Assembly: GCF_947497555.1 (NCBI RefSeq)
Contig: NZ_CANMGY010000006.1
Span: 1-64,000, forward strand
Direction: 5' to 3'
DNA from: an uncultured Umboniibacter sp.
GTDB lineage: Bacteria > Pseudomonadota > Gammaproteobacteria > Pseudomonadales > DSM-25080
Length of the DNA stretch: 64,000 bases
Made by a program: the position numbers and the translations under genes. The notes beneath the pieces are model-generated. The model was not told where the DNA came from. It ran no database searches and was given only the letters and a program-made list of their open reading frames with translations. Shown here one piece after another: positions 57,911-64,000 of the stretch (position 1 is the stretch's first letter; each line of letters opens with the position of its first letter).

Positions 57911-59065
57911 GTGTCATTCCTGTTTGCGATCTTGCAGTTGTTCGTGCCGCGTAGTAAAAATCTTTGGCTCTACGCCGAAGGTCAGCAGCGCTCTTGCAGT
58001 CACTTTCTTGTTCAAGCAAAAGACATCGATTCACGGCGGCATATTTACGTTAGCGATAACGGTATTCAGATGGAAAATCTATCTGCCGCAGGGATAGAAA
58101 CCTGTGCGGCAAACTCGTTGAGAGCTAAGTGGCTTTCAATTCGCGCCGGAGTATGGATTATCTGTACCTCGCGGCCCGATGAACTAAATCACGCGTTATC
58201 GTTAGGTGTGAAAATTTTCAATATCTGGCACGGCGTTCCAATTAAAGCCATCGGATTAGAGAGCTATAACCCTGATGCTTGGACAAAAAGTGAATTTAGT
58301 CGACGTCGGAATCTTCGCCGCCAGGCCAAAAAATACCAAAAAGTCTCATTTCTCTGCGCTACCTCCACAATGATTCAAGAGTTATACAGCAACAGCTTTG
58401 GCAAACCCGTCGCGGAAGTCCCAATTGTCGGTGAACCGAGAAATGATTACCTCCTTAAACATAAGGGGGATCGAAGCAACCTTATTAAACGGTATGGTCA
58501 GGCATTCAAGACCGCCAATAAGGTATTTGTCTACATGCCGACATTCCGTGATTACGGGAAATGGGAGACCAAACTTGATTTGGCAGCGCTGAATCGCTTT
58601 CTAGCCAGTTATAATTCACTGCTTTTGATTAGAGCCCACCCTAGTGATCAAACCCTGAAAGGTTTTGGCTCTGACTTTAGCCATATTGTAACGTCAACAC
58701 CGCAACCGGGAAGTTGGGACGATGCATACGAAGAACTCGTCGGTGCCGATGTGCTCATCACAGATTATTCCAGCCTTCTATTTGAATACTTGCTTACTGA
58801 TCAGCCCATTTTGCTATACCACCCTGACCGCGAGCAGTATGAGAAGAACCGTCACTTTGGATTAGATTTCGATCAAATCAAGCCAAGCGAGAGCATCACT
58901 GAATTCAACGACTTACTGAACGCTATGTTACGTTGTATCTCCGGTAACTTTGACACTAAGCAATTGGCCAAAGCAAAAGCGCTAATCCACACAGTGAATG
59001 ATGCCTCATCCAGCCAGCGGGTTCACAACGCGATATGTCAGCAGTTAAAAGTCTATAATTCCTAA
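57911..59065 (+). CDS. CDP-glycerol glycerophosphotransferase-like protein
   Basis: Family members (TagB/TagF) transfer glycerol-phosphate from CDP-glycerol to make teichoic-acid-like or capsule polymers. GTG 57911, with AAGGAG 5 bases upstream, gives 384 residues; a GTG at 57821 would overlap the previous gene and has no ribosome site. Family signatures are IWHGVPIKAIG (H107 in HGVP), the MPTFRD segment, RAHPSD and DVLITDYSSLLFEYLLTDQPILLY-type C-terminal motif (about 280-303). Teichoic acids are not typical of gammaproteobacteria, so the product is probably a surface glycan modification. No CDP-glycerol cytidylyltransferase is in the window. Confidence 0.88.
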   Translation: MSFLFAILQLFVPRSKNLWLYAEGQQRSCSHFLVQAKDIDSRRHIYVSDNGIQMENLSAAGIETCAANSLRAKWLSIRAGVWIICTSRPDELNHALSLGVKIFNIWHGVPIKAIGLESYNPDAWTKSEFSRRRNLRRQAKKYQKVSFLCATSTMIQELYSNSFGKPVAEVPIVGEPRNDYLLKHKGDRSNLIKRYGQAFKTANKVFVYMPTFRDYGKWETKLDLAALNRFLASYNSLLLIRAHPSDQTLKGFGSDFSHIVTSTPQPGSWDDAYEELVGADVLITDYSSLLFEYLLTDQPILLYHPDREQYEKNRHFGLDFDQIKPSESITEFNDLLNAMLRCISGNFDTKQLAKAKALIHTVNDASSSQRVHNAICQQLKVYNS

Positions 59066-59111
59066 TGAGTTCTACTCTTACGGGCTAGCCCTAAGTCAGC
59101 GAATTGGCTAC

Positions 59112-59138
59112 AAAAAAAGCCCCAATTTAATGAGGCTT
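59112..59138 (-). terminator. Terminator of the lpoB-COG3014 operon
   Basis: On the minus strand AAGCC and GGCTT pair, with extension through one mismatch, around an AT loop. Seven T follow. It lies after the lpoB-like gene and may also help end the convergent transcript. Confidence 0.75.
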
Positions 59139-59169
59139 CTGGTTAAACGACTAGCGTTGTGTAGGCGCC

Positions 59170-59205
59170 AGGCTAGATCGGCCAAAGTTAGCGATAATCT
59201 AGCCT
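59170..59205. repeat. 9-bp inverted repeat between convergent genes
   Basis: AGGCTAGAT (59170-59178) and ATCTAGCCT (59197-59205) are perfect arms around 18 bases, close to the 3' end of the lpoB-like gene. No T tract follows in either direction. Confidence 0.6.
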
Positions 59206-59221
59206 GTCTTCATACCTCTAG

Positions 59222-59824
59222 CTACCAGCTTGCGCCACGTTGTCCGGTCACTTTAGCAATGACTCGCTCACCTTCCCAATACGCCAGGCCGGTCTTAAGA
59301 TCGGTAAGTGTCAGTTGGAAATAGTATTCAACGCGCGTGTCATTATTATCCAGGTTATTGTTACGCTGAAGAATCTTGCCGCTCATAGAAAAGTCCGGAG
59401 CAACGACAGTACCGTTTTCTTGAACGGTAGTTTGATCCACCATTTCATCGTTCTGTAGTTCTCGCATTTCACGGGTAGCGTTATCAGAGCCGTCAAAGGC
59501 GGTGGTCACGAAAAAACGACCCGAATTTAATAACTGAACACGCATTCCCTTAGTTAGCTGATCGGTATCAATACGCTGCATAGTGTCGTTAGTTATTGAA
59601 GACATATGGAGTACATAGCGCTTCCCCTGTGCCGATTCTGGGTGCACCATTAATGGTGAAGCGATAATTTCTGCCGTCAACTCATTGGCCGCTGCCTGAA
59701 AATCCGCATAGTTTAATCCTGGAGTTTGATTACTATTTGGGTCAGTTGGGTCAATAGATTGCGTTGGTGTCTGGCATGCAGCTAGACCAACGAATAACGT
59801 CAAAATGATAGCAATTCTTAACAT
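59222..59824 (-). CDS. LpoB-like penicillin-binding protein activator
   Basis: LpoB is the outer-membrane lipoprotein that activates the peptidoglycan synthase PBP1b. The 200-residue product has a lipobox (GLAAC, cysteine 17), a Pro/Asn-rich linker and the LpoB/TolB-N-like domain (YVLHMSSITNDTMQRIDTDQLTKG, LLNSGRFFVTTA, YYFQLTLTDLKTG, YWEGERVIAKVTG). AAGGAG precedes the ATG. It follows the COG3014 gene by 13 bases; this pair is conserved in Vibrio and other gammaproteobacteria. Confidence 0.88.
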   Translation of the reverse strand: MLRIAIILTLFVGLAACQTPTQSIDPTDPNSNQTPGLNYADFQAAANELTAEIIASPLMVHPESAQGKRYVLHMSSITNDTMQRIDTDQLTKGMRVQLLNSGRFFVTTAFDGSDNATREMRELQNDEMVDQTTVQENGTVVAPDFSMSGKILQRNNNLDNNDTRVEYYFQLTLTDLKTGLAYWEGERVIAKVTGQRGASW

Positions 59825-59837
59825 AGCAAAAAGCTCC

Positions 59838-61220
59838 TTAAGGGATGTTTATTACATCGATCACTGGCTCCGTGCCAGGAGCGACCTGTTGTACATAGAT
59901 AACATGTGCCTTTGCATTGATATCTAATCGAACTTTATTTACCCCATTCGCCAAGCTTAAATAGAGATCCCTATCACGACGGGTAGTTCGAATGACATCA
60001 AATCTTTGCGGTAGTGCCGAAAATGTTCGTGTGTCGGCGCTAGTTGAAGCAACCTGCGCTACCATCGCAAACGCGGTAGCCCAACCATTGTTATCCTTTT
60101 TTGCGACTTCGTGCGAGGCCATTGTCTTAAGCGTAGCACGGATAATTTCACGTGTTAGAATCGCCGGATACTCCGCCTTAAACTCTGCACCGATAATACG
60201 ATCCATATCTGCTACCTGCTGCGCCTGATCGGCTCCAACACTCGCTGGCTGAGCAGGGTTCGGACGCGGCTCAAGGGTCGGGAGTGCAATGGTAAAGTAA
60301 TTCTGGAAACTGCCATCAAAGTAGATAGGAATGCCAAAACGAAACTCCTGTTTCGTCACCGACAAGCCACTTTCGATAAACACCCAAACATCACCATTTG
60401 GACTAAAACTGTTATCTCCGCTCGCCAAAGCTCTTGCCATATTAAAGTCACGCTGCGCGGACTCACTGCCAGTCAATGAATAGACACGGCGAAATGAATC
60501 TGCAGCTAATTCATAATCGTTTGCTGAGGCGGCGTAAAGTAAACGAAATAATCCGGATGAATAGGTGGTAAAAGGATTCACGTAACCATCGTAGGCCTGC
60601 CAGGTAGGCTCGAAAAGTTGCGACTGTTCGCGCTGCAATTCTTTCAAACTTGCATCGTAAGCCTGATCAATTGATTCAGGATCGTCAGATTGCGCGACCA
60701 AGTTCTGCTGTGACTCAATTTGGGCTGCGAAGTAACGCACCGCCAGACGCTGACGCTCTTCAGCACGATTGAACTCAACCCTTGCATTAGCTATGTCGTC
60801 TAATTGCCAAAAACTCCACGCCTTGTAGGTATTGGCCATCACTCCATCAGCGTAATTTCCTTCGTAATCCAAACTCGCATCGTTTAGCAGTAAACCGCCA
60901 ACTGATTCCCCTGCCCTGGCCACAGCAGATTCATTTACTTCGAAGCTCATTCTCTTTTCGGCCTCGTCAAATGCCGCAATCGCTGCCGGAAGATCACCAG
61001 CTCGGCGCTGTGCGGCGCCAAGTTGTAACGCCCAAAGTAAATTCGTCGCTCGCTGCTCACTATTGAATTCAGCATATTCCTGAGCCAACGCAACCGACTC
61101 TGCAGCGTCACCCTTGCGCCAAGCCTCATCAAACGAAGACTGCTTCGACTGTTGGACTACCCCAACACACGCCGTAACCGACAACATTGATAGTATTAAC
61201 CAGCGTTTATTTCGCAACAC
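59838..61220 (-). CDS. COG3014 family lipoprotein
   Basis: This is an uncharacterised 460-residue lipoprotein of the COG3014 type. It starts with GTG, preceded by GGAG, and has a lipoprotein signal (MLSVTAC, cysteine 18). The N-terminal half is helical and repeat-like (AQEYAEFNSEQRATNLLWALQLGAAQRRAGDLPAAIAAF-type TPR pattern, about residues 45-85), with AYKAWSFWQLDDIANARVEF further on. The C-terminal half is probably beta-rich. Linkage to LpoB suggests a part in envelope or peptidoglycan assembly, but no activity is known. Confidence 0.85.
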   Translation of the reverse strand: MLRNKRWLILSMLSVTACVGVVQQSKQSSFDEAWRKGDAAESVALAQEYAEFNSEQRATNLLWALQLGAAQRRAGDLPAAIAAFDEAEKRMSFEVNESAVARAGESVGGLLLNDASLDYEGNYADGVMANTYKAWSFWQLDDIANARVEFNRAEERQRLAVRYFAAQIESQQNLVAQSDDPESIDQAYDASLKELQREQSQLFEPTWQAYDGYVNPFTTYSSGLFRLLYAASANDYELAADSFRRVYSLTGSESAQRDFNMARALASGDNSFSPNGDVWVFIESGLSVTKQEFRFGIPIYFDGSFQNYFTIALPTLEPRPNPAQPASVGADQAQQVADMDRIIGAEFKAEYPAILTREIIRATLKTMASHEVAKKDNNGWATAFAMVAQVASTSADTRTFSALPQRFDVIRTTRRDRDLYLSLANGVNKVRLDINAKAHVIYVQQVAPGTEPVIDVINIP

Positions 61221-61396
61221 ACTAATTCTCCGTTTACCGAAAATGATAGGTTTATCCCATAATGTTAGTTCAGCTTACCACTCTCCATCCGGCAAAAAAG
61301 CCTGGATAGCCCCTATGACTCCAAAAAGCAGTAGGTGATCGCTGCGAAGGCTGTCTCGACCAACTAATCCAGTTTAGACTGATCGACCATGCTTCA

Positions 61397-62305
61397 CTAA
61401 GAATTAATCGGCCCCAAATCGCAGCTAATCTCTTGACCATCAATTGGGTCTATAAATTCGAGTGACCGAGCTTTTAGCTTGAGCGGGAGATCTAGACAGT
61501 CTGGTTTTTTCTCCATCAGTGTTGGGTAAAAGGGGTCATTGAGTATCGAATTACCCATCGCCGCCATGTGAACTCGAAGCTGGTGCGTCTTTCCCGTTAC
61601 CGGCTCCAATTCGAAGCGATATAAGCCTTCAAAAGCCTCGAGAAAGCGTATTCTACTGTAGGAATTAGGCGCCCCTTCAGCCTCTCGCCAACAGAAGCTT
61701 GGACTCCCTCTTACCAACTTGGAGCGATGATGGACAACCTCCCCTACTGTATTCGCCGGCGCCTGCAGGGAAAGCGCTTCGTAACGCTTCCGAATTCGAC
61801 CCTCGCGGAATAGGCGATGATATCGGTCTCTATTAGCTGCGTGCTTACACAGCAGAACTAAGCCTTCGGTTAGTCGATCTAATTGATGAACTGCCGTTAC
61901 TTCAGAAGAATAACCACGGGCGACTAGTCGCCCCACCACAGTTTCTTCGATAAACTGACCGCCGGGGTTAACGGGCAAAAATGGTGGTTTATTCACAACG
62001 ATACAGTGCTCTGATTCGAACACAATGGTAAGATCTAAGTGTATCTTGGGCTCTTGCTGAACTTCGCGATAATAGAGTAATTCTAGTTGAGGCTGAAATA
62101 TTTGGTCTGCAGTGATGGGCTGCCTCGCTGAATTTAACACTCGGCCACGGGCAATACGATCAAGCCACTCTAGGCGACTGACGTTCGGAAATCGTTGCGC
62201 TAAAAAGTCCACAATTAGGCCTGTACCTTCGTGAGGTAGGAATACCCGACTGGGTTGTATGTGTTCAGAAAATTCCTTAGCACGACTCTTTGAGCTGGAT
62301 TTCAA
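61397..62305 (-). CDS. RluA-family pseudouridine synthase
   Basis: This is an RNA uridine-to-pseudouridine isomerase of the RluA/TruC group. The 302-residue protein, probably starting with TTG, has an N-terminal S4-like region (EWLDRIARGRVLNSARQPITADQIF), the catalytic aspartate in VHQLDRLTEGLVLL (about 144-157), and the C-terminal LEPVTGKTHQLRVHMAAMG. The usual HRLD arginine is replaced by glutamine (HQLD). The RNA target cannot be told from sequence; it is not a clear orthologue of any named E. coli enzyme. Confidence 0.88.
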   Translation of the reverse strand: MKSSSKSRAKEFSEHIQPSRVFLPHEGTGLIVDFLAQRFPNVSRLEWLDRIARGRVLNSARQPITADQIFQPQLELLYYREVQQEPKIHLDLTIVFESEHCIVVNKPPFLPVNPGGQFIEETVVGRLVARGYSSEVTAVHQLDRLTEGLVLLCKHAANRDRYHRLFREGRIRKRYEALSLQAPANTVGEVVHHRSKLVRGSPSFCWREAEGAPNSYSRIRFLEAFEGLYRFELEPVTGKTHQLRVHMAAMGNSILNDPFYPTLMEKKPDCLDLPLKLKARSLEFIDPIDGQEISCDLGPINS

Positions 62306-62375
62306 CTTGACATATTCCTCACATTAGATTAAAAAAGCATATATAAGTTAAATAAAATTAACAAGGAGCTGCAAT

Positions 62376-62969
62376 ATGGAAATTTCAACCATCATCGGCC
62401 TAATTATTTTAGCCGCCATAGTGTTCTACGTAGTGGGTATTTTCAACCAGCTCGTAAAACTAAAGAATCGTTTATTAAACGCCTTTGCGCAAATTGAGGT
62501 TCAACTCAAGCGTCGCTACGATTTGATCCCTAATCTTGTAGAATCAACCAAAGCCTATCTTTCGCATGAGTCAGAAACACTTGAAGCAGTAATCACCGCA
62601 AGAAACAGTGCCGCCTCTGCACTCAAGGCCATGGCTTCAAATCCATCGGGCATGCAGATGGGGCAGCTAGCGTCCGCTGAAGGTGGCTTAATGGCAGCAA
62701 TGGATAAGCTATCGGTAACGATTGAGGCCTACCCTGAACTCAAGGCAGATCAAACGGTAGCACGATTGACTGAAGAACTAAGCTCAACGGAAAACCGAAT
62801 CGCCTTTGCTCGCCAAGCCTATAACGACGATGTAAACAGCTACAATACCTACAAACAGTCGTTTCCCAACAACTTCGTAGCCGGTTTCTTCGGTCATGTG
62901 CAAAATGCCGTCTGGTTAGAATTTGAAGATAGCGCGCAGATTCAGGTTGCTCCGAAAGTCAGCTTCTAA
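62376..62969 (+). CDS. LemA family protein
   Basis: LemA proteins are membrane-anchored helical-bundle proteins, often encoded with an M48 protease; the function is unclear. The 197-residue product has an N-terminal membrane segment (about 4-24, IIGLIILAAIVFYVVGIF) and the family core with LKRRYDLIPNLVESTKAYLSHE, TARNSA and ENRIAFARQAYNDDVNSYNT. AAGGAG precedes the ATG. The M48 gene starts 8 bases downstream. Confidence 0.95.
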   Translation: MEISTIIGLIILAAIVFYVVGIFNQLVKLKNRLLNAFAQIEVQLKRRYDLIPNLVESTKAYLSHESETLEAVITARNSAASALKAMASNPSGMQMGQLASAEGGLMAAMDKLSVTIEAYPELKADQTVARLTEELSSTENRIAFARQAYNDDVNSYNTYKQSFPNNFVAGFFGHVQNAVWLEFEDSAQIQVAPKVSF

Positions 62970-62977
62970 GTCTAACT

Positions 62978-64000
62978 ATGCAGTTTTTTGACGAGCAGGA
63001 CCGCAGCCGCAAGCAATCAAGATTGCTACTCTGCCTATTCGCGCTAGCAGTGCTAGCATTAGTTAGCGCTACGCACTTAGCCTTCTACGGTTTAGCAAGC
63101 TTCCTCGATGACGAGAGTATCTCAACGCCATCTCTCGCAATCTACTGGTGGGCTGATGGCGCTATTTTGCTCACCATTGCCGGCGCTTCGCTCTACCGCT
63201 GGTTAGCGCTTCGTCGCGGTGGAATGATCGTTGCTCAGGAACTGGGTGGTCAGCTCGTCGATATTAGCGAAGGTCACCGCTACGTGCAGGCTGTCAACAT
63301 TGTTGAGGAAATGGCCGTGGCAGCCACCACGCCTGCCCCTAGTCTGTTTATTCTCAAAAACGAGCAGGGTATTAATGCTTTTGCGGCGGGTAGCACGCCA
63401 AGCAACGCCGTCATCGCTTTGACCCAGGGAGCCATTGACACCCTAGATAGAGACGAACTCCAGGCCGTTGTCGCGCACGAGTTTGGTCATATTGTGAATC
63501 GAGACATCCGTATTAATTTCCAGATGATGTCACTACTTTTCGGGATAGAATTCATTGCCCTCGTGGGCCTTCATGCTATGTCAGTAGTCGGCGGTTCGAG
63601 ATCAAGAAGACGCTCCGCCAATCAGGGTAAAGGCACTTTGATCATTGCCGTTATCGGGGGCGTGCTCTTTCTATTCGGCAGTATTGGCGCTTATTTTGCC
63701 AAGCTGATAAAACTTGCGGTTAATCGACAGCGTGAGTACCTCGCGGATGCGACCGCCATCGAATTTACTCGCTATCCGGAAGCGCTCGCTACCGCACTAA
63801 CAAAGATTTCTCAGCATCGTACCGGTGGGCGCGTCCTCCACCAGAATACGAGTGGTATGGCACACATTTTTTTCTATCGCCCACTGGGTTCGTGGAGCGG
63901 CAGGGGCACTCATCCTCCTTTGGCAGATAGGGTAGCTAGATTGGGCTTTCAACTTGATGCGTTGCAGGATTCACTCGCGGCCAAGCTGGTTACCCCCGCT
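62978..64000 (+). CDS. M48 family membrane metalloprotease, partial at window end
   Basis: This is a zinc protease of the HtpX/M48 type, open to the last base of the window (341 codons seen, C-terminus missing). It has a likely membrane hairpin near the N-terminus (about 15-40 and 60-80), the zinc motif HEFGH at 167-171, a further hydrophobic segment (about 215-240, LIIAVIGGVLFLFGSIGAYF), and the third-ligand motif RQREYLADATAIEF near 250. The LemA-M48 pair is a common operon; it may act in membrane-protein quality control. Confidence 0.92.
   Translation, partial: MQFFDEQDRSRKQSRLLLCLFALAVLALVSATHLAFYGLASFLDDESISTPSLAIYWWADGAILLTIAGASLYRWLALRRGGMIVAQELGGQLVDISEGHRYVQAVNIVEEMAVAATTPAPSLFILKNEQGINAFAAGSTPSNAVIALTQGAIDTLDRDELQAVVAHEFGHIVNRDIRINFQMMSLLFGIEFIALVGLHAMSVVGGSRSRRRSANQGKGTLIIAVIGGVLFLFGSIGAYFAKLIKLAVNRQREYLADATAIEFTRYPEALATALTKISQHRTGGRVLHQNTSGMAHIFFYRPLGSWSGRGTHPPLADRVARLGFQLDALQDSLAAKLVTPA

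Overview
The window is a chromosomal segment of a gammaproteobacterium. The gene order follows Pseudomonas and marine Pseudomonadales/Cellvibrionales relatives: glmM-tpiA-secG-tRNA-Leu-tRNA-fMet, carA-carB-greA, dsbD-aroQ-accB-accC-prmA-(zinc-ribbon/DUF3426)-dusB-fis-purH-purD, trpEGDC next to a Crp/Vfr gene, lptD-surA-pdxA-rsmA-apaG-apaH, and rpsU-yqeY-dnaG-rpoD-tRNA(CAU). GC looks close to 50%. I cannot name the genus. Almost everything is core housekeeping. I see no phage, transposase, CRISPR array or antiphage island.

Layout. 1-960: an unusual array of three identical initiator tRNA genes, interleaved with 79-nt decayed tRNA-fMet-like copies, plus tRNA-Leu(GAG), all on the minus strand. 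964-6307 (minus): secG, tpiA, glmM, folP, ftsH. 6611-6913 (plus): yhbY. 7023-11858 (minus): greA, carB, carA, behind a structured leader that ends in a terminator-like hairpin. 12446-13441: a PfkB-family kinase. 13459-17223 (minus): DNA polymerase II, a DUF2333 protein and a PCu(A)C copper chaperone. 17430-20219: a catalase-like haem peroxidase and DsbD, whose upstream regions share a 94-bp repeat. 20377-30084: aroQ to purD. 30159-36991: crp, an OsmC-family gene, coq7, trpEGDC and rpe. 37206-43918: the LPS-transport, chaperone and maintenance operon. 44000-45904 (minus): folK, folB, tsaD. 46096-50922: the macromolecular-synthesis operon and a tRNA. 51076-64000: a more accessory stretch with a membrane protein, OhrR, an outer-membrane barrel, a diguanylate cyclase, a DUF5362-like protein, dinB, a ClsC-like phospholipase D enzyme, a CDP-glycerol glycerophosphotransferase-like protein, COG3014 and LpoB lipoproteins, a pseudouridine synthase, LemA, and an M48 protease cut by the window end.

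How the parts fit. Translation initiation (three fMet genes), protein export and quality control (secG, ftsH, surA, lptD) and the replication, transcription and translation operon (rpsU-dnaG-rpoD) share the segment with pyrimidine/arginine, purine, tryptophan, fatty-acid, shikimate, folate, ubiquinone and B6 synthesis. Two exact or near-exact sigma-32 promoter motifs precede ftsH and rpoD, which suggests heat-shock control of both.

The least explained signals are the tRNA-fMet/relic array, the carA leader RNA, the paired 94-bp upstream repeats of the peroxidase and dsbD genes, and a strong inverted repeat just ahead of aroQ.
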